Shown here one piece after another: positions 48,566 through 59,204 of a stretch of DNA of 64,000 nt. The DNA comes from Lithospermum erythrorhizon (taxonomy: Eukaryota > Streptophyta > Magnoliopsida > Boraginales > Boraginaceae). The translations under genes and the position numbers were made by a program. The DNA lies in contig JADFUC010002372.1 in NCBI GenBank assembly GCA_019722365.1, positions 186,001 through 250,000 of the forward strand. The letters run 5' to 3'. The notes under the pieces are model-generated. The model saw only the letters and a program-made list of their open reading frames with translations, was not told where the DNA came from and made no database searches. Each line of letters starts with the position of its first letter. The stretch's first letter is position 1.

Positions 48566-48826
48566 TTATAAGTACCCTAGAATCTTTTTAGTTCTCATCT
48601 GTATGATAGCATACCCCACCGACACCAATCCGAAATGTAAGAGGCTTCCCTCTATTATAGCTGCTATCGAAGACTGTACCCAATCATTATGGTTAATATA
48701 GCCATGCCATTCTTCGTCGGATTTATAACCATGAGCAAATTCCTCAGATACCGGACTCCTGTAACAATATTCGAAATTCAAACACTCAAAAGGATGTTTA
48801 AAACAATTATAATCTATTGTTTCCAT
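48566..48826 (-). CDS. Unassigned 86-codon frame inside the CACTA element
   Basis: I do not recognise this protein. It has a mixed composition with a hydrophobic C-terminal half (SIAAIIEGSLLHFGLVSVGY) and a charged end, unlike the surrounding A/T-rich noise, so it may be another captured exon. No splice sites or start context support it as a gene. Confidence 0.2.
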   Translation of the reverse strand: METIDYNCFKHPFECLNFEYCYRSPVSEEFAHGYKSDEEWHGYINHNDWVQSSIAAIIEGSLLHFGLVSVGYAIIQMRTKKILGYL

Positions 48827-49429
48827 CTAAAGTACACCTATGTTTAGCTATCCGCAGCTTATCTTCAGTATCATATACAATCTACTTCATGAAGAGATCA
48901 TTTCAAGTTGCATCAAAGCTAAACTAAATCCAACATTGCATCAAATGTTCTTATGATCATCATAATCCCAATGATTTAATATTATACTTCATACTTTTCA
49001 ACTCAATTCAACAGCACAGCATATGCAATGCAAAATAAAAAATGAAGATAAATCAAGAATCATCCCAGGTTCATTAGCAGCTTAAACTAAACTAGTAAAC
49101 TTGACTAATAACATAGAAAAAAGTTTCTGAATTTGGTCAAAATGTAGCAAAAAGCAACACTGGAATTAACTAAATTGTCAACTTTCAAAAGAGGATCCAA
49201 GAATCTTTTCCTCACCATTTGGAAAAACCTTCACTTTCTTGCCAACTTCAACTAAATTTAGTAGACTTCATCTATCCAAAAGCAATTCATGTGTTAAGAA
49301 TGACATTATCTTGCAAAAAACAGCATCTATTGTCTCCCAAGGTTAACAAACTCAAACTAATGTTTAACCAATGAAAATCAGTAACTGGAAACACAGAGCA
49401 TGCTTTAATTATTTTGGTAAGCATCCTAC

Positions 49430-49580
49430 CTCAGAGAAACCCAACATCAACTAGGGAAGAATAACATCTTGCTCGAATTTCGTATTAATAACACGATCTT
49501 CTTTCCCTCCTAATTGCACTCTCAATACCTGAAAATTTGTACCTCCAAGATCGAGACCATAATATAATGATTTCTCATTC
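49430..49580 (-). pseudogene. Captured hexokinase exon with premature stop
   Basis: The minus strand translates in one frame as NEKSLYYGLDLGGTNF, then QVLRVQLGGKEDRVIN, TKFEQDVILP, a stop, and LMLGFSE. LDLGGTNFRVLRV...GGKE is the hallmark of plant hexokinases: the DLGGTNFR motif belongs to the N-terminal ATP-phosphate-binding region. The fragment opens after TTTGTTTAG, a good splice acceptor, and closes at GAG|GTAGGA, a plausible donor, so it looks like one whole exon with intron edges (151 bp). TAG replaces the residue expected before LM, so it cannot encode a functional enzyme. The usual Arg after NF is Gln. No other hexokinase exon was found within the element. It was most likely captured from a genomic hexokinase gene by the surrounding CACTA element. 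Confidence 0.85.
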
Positions 49581-49828
49581 CTAAACAAACACATTCCTTA
49601 AGTTCTTCTTCATTATCAGATTACTTAGTTCAGACCAACATTGTTACAATATATGTACAAATGTGAACTTTTAAATAGGAAAAAATAATAAACATGGATC
49701 ATGATCAACTTCTTTGATGATGGAAACTGCTCGTGTTTGTTATAGATGCGAGCAAGCTAAGCCAAACATACTATACAGATAGCAAGAATAGTCTGCGTTA
49801 AATGATAAAAACAAAACCAAGGAGCATA

Positions 49829-50430
49829 AACTAAAATAAAATTACAAAAAAATAACTAAAAAATCAACATAAATTAGTTTTAGGAACAAAAGTAACATAT
49901 ATTGATTTTTGAAACAAAATCAAAATAAACTAAAATAAAATTACAGAAAATAATTAAAAAATCAATATAAATTAATTTTAGGAACAAAATTAACATAGAT
50001 TGATTTTTTAAACAAATTCAAAAAAACTAAAATAATATTACAAAAAAATAACTTAAAAATCAACATAAATTAATTTTAGGAACAAAATGAACATAGATTG
50101 CTTTTTGAAACAAAATCAAAAAAAGCTAAAATAAAAATTACAAAAGAATAATTTAAAAATCAACATACACTACTTTTGAAACAAAATAAAAAAAACTAAA
50201 ATCAAATTACAAAAAAGTAATTTAAAAATCAATATAAATTAATTTTAGGACCAAAATTAACATAGATCGAGATCAATTTTTGAAACAAAATAAAAAAACT
50301 AAAATAAAATTACAGAAAAATAATTTAAAAAATCAACATAAATTAATTTTAGGAATAAAATTAACAAAGATTGATTTTTTGAAACAAAATAAGAAAAACT
50401 AAAATAAAATTACAGAAAAATAATTAATCA
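49829..50430. repeat. Minisatellite, ~100-bp unit, about 6-7 copies
   Basis: ACTAAAATAAAATTACA recurs near 49829, 49929, 50026, 50124, 50195, 50298 and 50398, each followed by AAATCAACATAAATTA, TTTTAGGAACAAAA and ATAGATTGATTTTTGAAAC. Period is 97-103 bp, with one short unit of 71 bp. Confidence 0.85.
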
Positions 50431-51198
50431 GAAAAAAACTGGAAGAGAAGGCGGATGGTGGCGCTGGGGAAGGGACGAGAAAGTGAAGATCGTGAACGCC
50501 ACGGTTTCCGCCATTTCGAGATCGAAAATGGAGAAGCTTGTCCCAAAATGGTTGTCACATTAGTAGAGGGAGACGAGAAGAGTGATTTGTGTGGGGGGAC
50601 GTATTTTATTTATTTTTATCTATACTATATATATATATAATGCCAGAAGCGATCGACTATAAAGTCGCTCCAAATTAACGTATTTACTATTTTATTCTGA
50701 TATTTTTTTTTTAATTTTCATATTAACTTCTTCAATACATCGCTTAACAAGATAAATTCTCCACAAACTACTATAAATATTACGTAGACTACTTAATACT
50801 CCGTAATTATCACAAAGACAAAATAAAAAATTTGTTTTACCGCTCTCTATCTTTATTTTCTCCATAATAATCTTTTTTCATCTTATTTCTCTTGCGTTTT
50901 TTTCATTATAATTTTATTATAAAATAATAAAATAATTTACGTATAGCAAAGATCGCTATAATATAACTAAGTACATAATAACTTAGACGCGCTTATTATT
51001 ATTTTAACTTAAACGGTACTCACATAGCGTTATCTAAGTGTTACTTAAAATAAACTCAAAAACGAAAAAGAATTGATGAAGCGAGAAGCATCAGTATCAT
51101 TTACATATATAAACTTACTAGTGAATGTCACCCTATAATAAGGACTCTTATTAGGTTGTTGGCACAAAGCGCTATCTAAGTGCATCATTTTTTGCCAG

Positions 51199-52106
51199 CC
51201 TTCAACAGTTAAACAGAATCTTGATGATAATAATGAGCATGTGAATAAAGATCCTGTTGACTATACGACAACCCATTGGCTTGAGTAAAAATGATTTTCT
51301 TTTAATTATATATATAATTGGTGATTAACGTTTCGGTTGTGATAAAATAAGATTATGCTTTTGAATGATGCATGCATGGGTACCTCGATCTAGAATGGTA
51401 ATAACATCATTATCTAATAATAAGACAAAATCATAGAATAAAAGAAGTTATGAAGTATTACTATTATTATTAACAGAATTTTCCTTCATTATCTTCCTTA
51501 AATCATGGAAGACCGTAAGAGGCCAGGAGAGAAAATTCTCAAATTGATTCATGCTTGGGTGTATAATAATGCCCCAAAGCTTATTATTAAATAAACTAAC
51601 AAATTTGCTTTGAAAGTGGAAAAACAATCGTGTTTCACTGTTGTGATAATGTATCCACTAATTTGATCAATATATTGAAATTCTTTTTTGACAAATTGGG
51701 GATTAAATATCTAAGGGATCATGGTGCAACTTGTGCAATTGTACACATTTCTCTCCTCTATTGCAACAATTTTTTACTAGTACACAATTATATATTATAC
51801 GGAGGAACATTCAAGAAAAGATCGATTAGACAAGATGACAATCTTTACCCTTTTCCTGGCAAATCCGAATTAAACTATAGGTTTATACTATTTAGGATCA
51901 GTTACAAGATAAGCCACTATTATTTAATCAAGCAACATGACTACAGAGTATGTAAAACTACATGTGCAAAGTGCAAACCAATCACTAATAATATTCCTTT
52001 GACAATATGCACTATTAATTCATACTATTATAAAATATGCTTCTAGTAGACTGAAAACCAAATTACGTTCAACACTAACAACCAACATCAATTATCATCA
52101 TGATCA
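51199..52106. other. Spacer downstream of the MIZ1-like gene
   Basis: AT-rich. The 138-codon frame at 51630-52046 has no recognisable motif and a composition typical of translated A/T-rich DNA. It overlaps the likely 3' flank of the minus-strand gene and is not accepted as a gene. Confidence 0.5.
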
Positions 52107-52937
52107 TCATATTCTAAGAAAAAATATGCTTAGCTCTGGCCCTCCATTACCATCAGGGTTCAACATGTAAAAGGCTTCCGAGTCACGACTGCCCACCACT
52201 CTTTCAAATTTGGCCCTCATATACAACAACTCACCTTCCGACGCGCCGCCATTTTCCCCGTCTTCCACCACTGGAATCACCCCGGCACCCACTGACACGC
52301 TCTGCACGGTGCCGAGCACGTGCCAATCCGAGTCATTACACGCGCGTGTTAGCGCGTGTCCACATTTTCTACCATTACAATACATAGTCCACTTAGGCTC
52401 ACTAAAGAGCCTAGGTGGCCTGCCTCGGGTTTGTTGTTCCGCGGAACCTTTTTCACACTCTAGGGCAATTCGAACTAGCCCCGAAGACATCTCCTTCACC
52501 AAACTCGACGTTGATACCGCGAATTCGATTATGAATACGGGTTCGGATCTTGGATCATTTTGAGCCGCAAAGCTGACGTGGCCACGCCTATTCCCGAATA
52601 GAGTTCCGGTTACCTTGCGACCCAAGGAAGGTATTATGGGGAGTTGACTAGCTATGTTAAGCCCCATGCATGATGGAAATATTGAAGGGAAAGAGATTAT
52701 ATTGATAATTGATCGGAGAAGTGTTGTGAAGGGGTTATTGGGCTTATTGACACGTGAAAATGCGACGGCGGATCTGCCGGAACGTACAAGGGCTTTGTTG
52801 GAATATTCATTGGAGTTGTCTGGCATGCTAGATGATGAAGAAGATGGTGAAGAATTTGTGGGTATAATTTTTTTAGTGCTCTTGGAATTGCTCATTATTC
52901 TTGGAAGAGTAGTGATGATTGCCTTCTCATTCTCCAT
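52107..52937 (-). CDS. MIZU-KUSSEI1-like protein (DUF617)
   Basis: An intact, intronless 276-residue frame. Residues 1-100 are variable, rich in Ser, Asn and basic residues. Residues about 106-276 form the DUF617/MIZ domain: GRKVTGTLFGNRRGHVSFA, a middle block with EFAVSTSSLVKEM and GLVRIALEC, then WTMYCNGRKCGHA, and the conserved end YMRAKFERVVGSRDSEAFYM, LNPDG, GGPELSIFFLRI. The founding member, Arabidopsis MIZ1, is needed for root bending toward moisture and is a small cytosolic protein associated with the endoplasmic reticulum. The N-terminus here differs from what I know of MIZ1, so this is probably a paralogue of unknown role. Length fits the family (about 200-300 residues). The start is the first ATG, 225 bp downstream of a TATA-like element. 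The many GC-rich codons contrast with flanking DNA. Confidence 0.93.
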   Translation of the reverse strand: MENEKAIITTLPRIMSNSKSTKKIIPTNSSPSSSSSSMPDNSNEYSNKALVRSGRSAVAFSRVNKPNNPFTTLLRSIINIISFPSIFPSCMGLNIASQLPIIPSLGRKVTGTLFGNRRGHVSFAAQNDPRSEPVFIIEFAVSTSSLVKEMSSGLVRIALECEKGSAEQQTRGRPPRLFSEPKWTMYCNGRKCGHALTRACNDSDWHVLGTVQSVSVGAGVIPVVEDGENGGASEGELLYMRAKFERVVGSRDSEAFYMLNPDGNGGPELSIFFLRI

Positions 52938-53162
52938 ATGTAGTTGTTGTAATAAGAAAAATCAAAGAGGAAATTAGGAGCACAATACGGGGGGGTCTGA
53001 GATTCTTGGAGAAATTTGAAGGAGGGGGGAGTGAAAGAAGTGAGGCCGACAAGATTATTAGAGTTGACAACAGTTGGCCAATATAAAGAGAAACTGTGGA
53101 TTTTTATGCTCTTTGTCTCTTTGATATGATGATGATCATTTCCAACCTCCATTTGATACCCC

Positions 53163-53173
53163 ATATATATAAA
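53163..53173 (-). promoter_or_regulatory. Candidate TATA box of the MIZ1-like gene
   Basis: The minus strand reads TTTATATATAT about 225 bp upstream of the start codon, leaving a leader of roughly 190 bp. A plausible core promoter. Confidence 0.5.
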
Positions 53174-53482
53174 CAGCATTTGGTTGGTATCAAATCATGA
53201 TGTGAATCAAGATACATTATTAATAGATTGTTGGTGATTATACTATGCATATAATAAACATATTCACAAAGCAAAGAAAAAGTTGGCCTGTTTCTTTTAT
53301 ACGTTTAGGTAAACGATTTATTGTAACAACCACCTTCATTATCCCTTCTAATTTCTTTTATTTCTAAGGAATAATGAGATAATGAAAATATATACTCCAA
53401 TTATTATTTAAAATTAAAATTAGTTTAGCTAAAAATGCATAAGAGAAATTAAGCAGAATTTACCTGATGATATAGAAATTAT

Positions 53483-53876
53483 TGTTGAACCTACAAAGAA
53501 ATGCATATTAAAACACGGCTATTAACAAAAAGAACGAAACAATAATAATAGACAACGGACACAAACGATGAAAAAAGGACACAAGAATTTAAAGTGATTC
53601 GAGGATTACACGTAATCCTAGTGGCTCGAGGATTACACGTGTAATCCTAGACCAGTCAACGGAGAAAGAAGAAATATTATTACTAAACATTGAGGACTAC
53701 ACAAATGGTCACACCAAGAACGACAAGAGTTTTTCACTATATAGCAAACTCCACTAACTATTGGTGCAAGGAATACACTAACACTAAGACCCTATTTATA
53801 GGTCTAAGTATGAGTCCACTCTTCCTAAAGTTTCGATGTGGTACGCGCTATTCTAAAATTTAAGCCTATTTCAACA
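53483..53876 (-). repeat. 3' LTR of the minus-strand copia element
   Basis: 394 bp, plus-strand ends TGTTGAACC ... TTTCAACA. It carries two tandem copies of an AGGATTACACGT...AATCCT unit (53602-53648), against one in the other LTR, which accounts for most of the length difference. Confidence 0.85.
53629..53648. promoter_or_regulatory. 20-bp perfect palindrome with G-box core
   Basis: AGGATTACACGTGTAATCCT is self-complementary over all 20 bases and contains CACGTG, a plant G-box. The same 20-mer occurs in the other LTR at 57411-57430. A candidate bZIP/bHLH binding site in the LTR promoter. Confidence 0.6.
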
Positions 53877-54199
53877 AATCTCCACCTAGGCTTCAACTTT
53901 TAGAACCACATATTCCCCAACTTCAAGTAGTAATCTAAATGCAAATTTCTCTTCCTCTGCAATATGTGCCCTTAGGCACTTCAAATACGAGAGATGTTGT
54001 CAAGCCTAAACAAATATCAACTTGATCCCCGTAACTATCGCTTTTTAACATATCCACGGATTAATCTTCAAAGCACTCAACCTCACATTGATATCCCCCT
54101 TCTTCAACTCGCTCTAACATAATTAAACTCGACCCTAACATGTTTCATGAATTGTATGCACCTGGATTTTTGCTTAAAACAAATAGCACTCACTCATCA

Positions 54200-55420
54200 T
54201 AAAATATAGCTGACTTGCCTCTCGAATCTATACCAAACCCCCACTAGATTTCTAAGCCACCCACCTGTTCCTTTGCCGTCAATAACACCATGTAATTCCG
54301 CCCAGTAGTAGACAAAGCAACCGTTGATCAGAACGCCGAACGCCAACTAACCGGTCCTCATGAGCTGCAGCATGCAACCCGAAGCTGGACTGCCGCTATC
54401 CTAATCTCCAAAGATAATCAGTGGTCAGATACCCACAACATGTTGACCCATAGTCTCCATTCCTCTCATACTTTTAACCCAACATGTCTCGTAAGTATCT
54501 CACGATCCACTTTATCAGCTTGTCAATGTCCTTTTTCGTGATTCATGCATTATAACGACTCAACATGCTCACGCATGTAGACGTCCTGCCTCAAGGCAAA
54601 CCATCGCATACTAACGATCCCACCGTGATTTGCATATGGGAATCTTGACATTTCTTCAATGTCTCTTCTGCTAGAAAAGTATAATGAAGACTAAGTTTCA
54701 TATAGCGGGAGCCACTACACAGATACCGCTTTTTGACTTCTCATTTAAGCCAAACATACTAATCTCTATCGAGACCTACAAGTAGCCACAATTCATACCT
54801 TTTAATCCGATCCCGCTTTATTTCTTTTGCCAAGTATTTTCGAAGCTTCACCAAGATCTTCATGTCGAAGGATTTACTCAACCGGTCTTTCATGTTTTCA
54901 CCTCCATACTACTAGAACAATGCATCATTAACATATCATCACCATATAATGTAAGATAAATGTTAATATATTACCTAAGTCAGGAAAATATATGCAATGA
55001 TCATATGAACTCCTCAATAAATTGCCCACCATAAATCGATCAATCTTCTGAAAATTATCGACGCGACTGCTTCAATCCGTACAAAGACTTCTTCAATTTG
55101 CAATCGACTCCCTCTTTTCCAACAATTTGAACCCCTTAGGTTGAGTCATATAGGACTTTCTTCTAAATCTGGCTGTAAGAAGGTTGCTTTTACATCGAAG
55201 CCAGCTAACTCGAGGTCCTGGCCGCTTACCTGGGCGCCAACAAAACACTAATGGACGAAAGCTGCTTACCTATTACGAGAGAAAACTTCATTGTAATCAA
55301 TTCCTTCGCTAGCAAAATCCTTTCGCTACTAATCTTGCCTCAGGAACGGACTTTGTCTTCACTGAGATACCGCTCTTCTTAGCAAAGACACATTTACATC
55401 CAACTTTCTTACCTATGTGG
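54200..55420 (-). pseudogene. Copia reverse transcriptase and RNase H (broken)
   Basis: Minus-strand pieces: ELAGFDVKATFLQPDLEES (about 55150-55207), matching the LDVKTAFLHGDLEE motif; LYGDDMLMM (about 54923-54949), the catalytic YVDDM box with Val changed to Gly; and VALSTTGRNYM (about 54290-54321), the RNase H VALSTTEAEYM segment with altered acidic residues. Several stops interrupt the frame. Confidence 0.8.
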
Positions 55421-55429
55421 AGCTCTACC

Positions 55430-56240
55430 AAATCCCAAGTATGATTCGATAAAGAATCCATCTCTTCTGCATGGCCCCATCCAATGCGCTACTCCCAAAT
55501 CTACCTAGCTTCTGGAAGCAAGATAATGAATATCTTCTATTCTTTCACCCAATTGCTTTGTAAGCATACAATCAACCTTTTCTAACAATGCCATTCATTC
55601 AATGGTTATCACCCCTATACAACGAACCTTTTCTAACAACGCTGCATTTCATTCTTTTCACAATTCGCTTTGTTGGTGAGTATGCCTTACCGAAAATGCC
55701 TCAATGCCATCATTTCTACACGCATCAAACAAAGGATCTGACTTTTATTCGCTGCCATTATCTGACCTTAAACGCTTCAATTTCTGATTAGTTTGAGTTT
55801 CTATTAATTTCTTCCATTCTCGAAAGATATCAACGACTTCATACTTATTCTTCATTATGTAAACCCATACTCTTCTTGAAAAATCATCAACAAAGCGTAA
55901 GTTTGATTTACTCCCAAAGCATTCCGAGACGTCCTCTACACATTACTATGCACGTAGTCCGCTGCCTTTGGTGCAATGAACGGTCTCGCCAAACTTGTCT
56001 CGAGTCTTTTTGCCCTTTGATTCAATACTCAAAACTCAAGTTACCTCCTTTAACACCTTTCAATAGCCCCTCGGCTGACAACCCTGAAGTGCTTTTTCAC
56101 CACAAAGGTCCCAAACGATTTATGCCATGTATATCCATTGTTACATCAACTATCAAATAGAACCGGCAAACCGATTTACCTTTCAAGATAATAAAGTTGC
56201 TCCTTCTCCTTCCTCAGAGAATCTTGTCGCCTTACTCACC
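55430..56240 (-). pseudogene. Copia integrase (broken)
   Basis: The minus strand reads RFVDDFSRRVWVYIMKNKY, EVVDIFREW (about 55818-55900), the classic copia integrase core (F.DD.SR..WVY..K.K.E....F..W), with the first catalytic Asp region present. Upstream and downstream parts are in other frames with stops. Confidence 0.8.
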
Positions 56241-56334
56241 TTGATAGAACTACCTTCATACAACTTTAGAAACCAAGACAACCCTTGGTTTCTAAAGTTC
56301 CTACGAAATCAAGTTCTTTTCAAATCGAACGAAT

Positions 56335-57100
56335 TTAACATTTCTTTCCATCAATCACGGGTACTATCATTATGGCCGACGGACTTAAAATGGGTCGAAA
56401 ACAACGCCACAAGGGACTCATGTGATATGAACAACCGAATCCACGACCATTCATTGCAACTGTAAGCTTCTCGGAGCCTACCAAGACAAACTTGTCTCCA
56501 CTTTCATCTTCAGCTATATTCACATTTGGCTTCCCTTTGTTCTTCAACCTTGGGCAATCCGATTTTCAATGTCCTTTCGCATCAAAAACGAACATTGATC
56601 TTTTGCAATTTTCTTCTTTTGTGACTATGCCGAGATGACTCATGCTGCATTTCTTCTTTTCCTTCATTAATGTCAATGCTCGTATGTTTAGTCTTTGTGT
56701 TCACAACTCCATCTTCCGATTTTCAAGTATTTGTAAGTGCATTCGACACGCCTTTCAAATTTGATCTTATCCTTACTATTAAATAAAACAAAGGATAAGG
56801 TGATCATACTTGTCTGGCAACAGTTCAACAACAACAAGGCCTTGTCTTCATCCTCAATTTCAACATCTAAATTTTGCAAATCTACTAAAATTTTGTTGTA
56901 AATTGCTGAGGTGATCGCTCATAGATGCTTCCTCAAACCCAAACCAGATTAGCTTCTTCGTCATGTGCCAAATCCATTTTCACGCCCTTCGTCACGCATT
57001 TGTCTCGCAAGCTTTCAGAAGTTTTTGAACGCCCATCTCTTTACGATCGAAAGTACTTGTTGTCCTTCTCTTGAAATACAAAGAGTATTGTCCCGCATGC
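56335..57100 (-). pseudogene. Copia gag and protease (broken)
   Basis: The minus strand gives EIEDEDKALLLLNC (about 56820-56867), the gag segment normally reading EDEDKALLLL.SLP; a damaged zinc knuckle (DAKGH.KSDCPRLKNKGK near 56525-56585); and GCSYHMSP (56413-56437), the copia protease motif D.GCS.HM that follows the active-site Asp. Frames differ between the pieces. Confidence 0.8.
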
Positions 57101-57295
57101 CAACCTATTTTTCTTCTTCCAATCTTCATCCGTTGTTGTTACAGGTTTCTTCTCAGTGATGTGTAGCCTTGTTGATTGAGCACATCCACAACCTCGCACT
57201 GCCACATTCAGTTGTTAGTTCCATTGAACTTCTTCACTTCGAACTTCATCATTCCTCCCATCTTCCCAATCATAATCGGCCTCTTGATACCAATT

Positions 57296-57656
57296 TGTCG
57301 CCACAAGCCTACAACAAACTACAACACGGCACAATAAAGAACGAACAACAATAATAGACAACGAGCACAAACGATAAAGAAAGGGACACAAGAATTTAAG
57401 GTGTTTTCCGAGGATTACACGTGTAATCCTATATTAGTCCACGGGAGAATAAGTAAATATTATTACAAAATAATCGAGGAATTACAATCGGAATACTCAA
57501 GAACAACAAAAGTCCTTACTATATAACAAACCTACCTAACTATTGGTGCGCAACTACACTAACACTAAGAACCTACTTATAGGTCTAAGTATGAGTCCAC
57601 CCTTTCTAAAATTTCGATATGGTACGCGCTATTTTAAAATTTAAACTATTTCAACA
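57296..57656 (-). repeat. 5' LTR of the minus-strand copia element
   Basis: 361 bp, plus-strand ends TGTCGCCAC ... TTTCAACA, aligned with 53483-53876 including GGTACGCGCTATT and TATAGGTCTAAGTATGAG. It contains one G-box palindrome (57411-57430). Confidence 0.85.
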
Positions 57657-57919
57657 TAAATTAAATTGATTTAACATTATCACCAACTACTATACAAATT
57701 AGAACGACATATTTTAATTTTCTCTCATTCCTTCTAAAACAACTAAAACACAATATTAAATCACAAAAAACAATATTCAAGTACAAGCAATGGAAGTGAG
57801 AATGGCAAACCATCAAGGATATCTATAGCTTTTTTGAAAACCCAGAAGTTCTAAAAAAATTTAAAAAAATAAAAAATAAATAAAAAATCTTTAGTCATCT
57901 ACTCATCTGTATTTTAGGC
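57657..57919. other. Short AT-rich spacer
   Basis: No feature recognised between the copia element and the RNase H relic. Confidence 0.5.
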
Positions 57920-58715
57920 CTGCAAGTGGGAGGAATAATTAGACTAAGGAAAGTTGGTTGGAGCCTTTGGCTCATGTTACCCTTATGTTGGTTTATTGGA
58001 AGCAGAGTTGAAAGCACTATTGGATTTCCTCAATTTATACAATCAACTTCAGATCACTAATATTGATATTGAATGTGACTCTCTTTTGGTTACTGAATTG
58101 TTACTCCCTTCATCCCACAAAAATTATCTAATTTTAATTTTTTTGTTATAATTTTTAAACTTTGATCATAAATATATTTTATTGTTTTTATATAATACTG
58201 ATTTAAACTATATCAAATAAAAAATATATTTCAACTCTTTCCATTGATATATTTTATCAAATATTATACAAACAAATATATTTGGGCTAAATTCAAAGTT
58301 TATAACTAAAAAAATGAATAATCTTGCTGCACAAATGAAGTATTTAACTTGCAGAAAATGGCAAATCAAACTTTATGCGATATGTTTTATTGTAAATAAT
58401 TTATTGAGATGGATCCGGAAAATTTCAGAAGATATTATTAGTATTAATTATTATTATTACCATATTAGTTTTAGTAATAACTTGTGTACCAAGTTACTAT
58501 TATTACCATAAGTATTTGATATTGTACCTATAAATATGGAGCTAGTTTGCCCATATATTTCATGAGTTTATTCAATATAATTTACATTACTCTATCATTC
58601 TTATCATCACAATTAAACGCTATTCATTATCCCTATGGCTATGCTTGATCATGTGTACAGGGAAGCAAATTCAGCAGTAGCTCACTTCTTGCAAAATTAG
58701 GCAGGGCAAGTTCGG
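57920..58715 (+). pseudogene. RNase H-like (RVT_3) domain relic, split by a MITE
   Basis: The plus strand reads GGIIRLRKVG (57929-57958), then after a one-base shift VGAFGSCYPYVGLLEAELKA, LLDFLNLYN, NIDIECDSLLVTELL (57955-58100). This matches RNase H domains of plant LINE-type or domesticated RVT_3 proteins (GGIIRD..GNWVGAF ... AEL.AL..GL ... I.IE.DS..VV). The C-terminal signature HVYREANSAVAHFLQN (58650-58697, expected HV.REAN..AD.LA) appears only after about 550 bp of foreign DNA that begins with a Stowaway end. The source (LINE or host gene) is undecided. Confidence 0.7.
58104..58310. mobile_element. Stowaway-like MITE interrupting the RNase H relic
   Basis: The left end TA|CTCCCTTCATCCCACAAAAA matches the MITE at 28334, and the interior CAACTCTTTCCATTGATAT is the inverted form of AATGGAAAGAGTTTGA in that MITE. 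The right end is not preserved, so the limit is approximate. Confidence 0.6.
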
Positions 58716-58737
58716 GGGTTTCTAATACGATTCAAAG

Positions 58738-58970
58738 CTTTTATCAAGTGGTTAAATCGCTACTGCGTAGATCATGAGTTCGATTTTTTTATTAATATTT
58801 TTTTGATCGCCTTTGCCGCTGTGGGTTTCATGGTTTGCGCTTCCATTACGGAGCACAAAATTTATCTATCAAGACTCAACGAAGAGCGACTAATCCACTC
58901 ATCGCTGCACTCAACGAAAATGACTAGTTCATCACGGCTTCGTTTATAAAAGATCTTTTATCAAGTGGTT
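58738..58970. mobile_element. Short insertion flanked by 16-bp direct repeats
   Basis: CTTTTATCAAGTGGTT occurs at 58738-58753 and again at 58955-58970, exactly. The 201 bp between begin with a tRNA-like stretch (GCGTAGATCATGAGTTCGAT). This suggests a SINE-like retroposon with its target duplication, or a tandem repeat; not decided. Confidence 0.35.
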
Positions 58971-59204
58971 CAAGATATTCTCTTCGTTTTTATTTATTTG
59001 TCGTTTTAGCCTAAATTTTTTGTTTTAAAATATTTGTCATTCTAGCACAAAAAATTATAAATTTACATTTTCAATATACTTTTTTGACAGCTTTTCTCTA
59101 TGAAATTATCAATCAACCAATGATATACCTTTTAAAGGGATTGTCATTTACAATTTAATCGCACTTTGACATTTATTTTTTCCCTTTAATTTATGTACAA
59201 ATAA

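Larger units (their letters stand above)
47773..51198. mobile_element. CACTA-type (En/Spm) non-autonomous element with captured gene DNA
   Basis: The left end is CACTACTGAAAAAAG, a CACTA terminal signature. Subterminal units built on TTAGACGACA, CGTCTAAG, TTAGACAAC and CTGTCCAAG follow (47786-47965). The right side holds the same units in mirrored form (ACTTAGACGCGC at 50983, GCGTTATCTAAG at 51018, GCGCTATCTAAGTGC at 51170), ending TTTTTTGCCAG, a poor match to the expected TTTTTTCAGTAGTG. Right end and 3-bp target duplication are therefore approximate. No transposase was found. The interior includes a hexokinase exon, a ~100-bp minisatellite and unassigned frames. Confidence 0.65.
53483..57656 (-). 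mobile_element. Full-length Ty1/copia retrotransposon (decayed)
   Basis: LTRs at 53483-53876 and 57296-57656 flank an interior that, on the minus strand, reads gag, zinc knuckle, protease, integrase, reverse transcriptase, RNase H: the Ty1/copia order. The primer site TTGGTATCAAGAGG (57281-57294, minus strand, initiator tRNA-Met type) abuts the 5' LTR, and the purine tract CCTAGGTGGAGATT (53877-53890) abuts the 3' LTR. No clean 5-bp target duplication was found; AAATT occurs near both ends but is offset by two bases on the left. All domains contain stops. The layout resembles the Tork group, which I did not verify. Confidence 0.88.

Noticed and set aside
49190..49270. Minus-strand EVGKKVKVFPNGEEKILGSS-like stretch as another captured exon
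   Set aside because: Short, followed by a stop, and not matched to hexokinase or another family I know.
51630..52046. 138-codon plus-strand frame
   Set aside because: Composition is that of translated A/T-rich DNA, no motif, and it lies in the 3' flank of the MIZ1-like gene.
52210..52977. Plus-strand frames of 117 and 107 codons
   Set aside because: Shadows of the MIZ1-like coding sequence on the opposite strand.
58731..58790. tRNA gene
   Set aside because: Only A- and B-box-like pieces; no cloverleaf can be drawn. Kept only as a possible SINE head.
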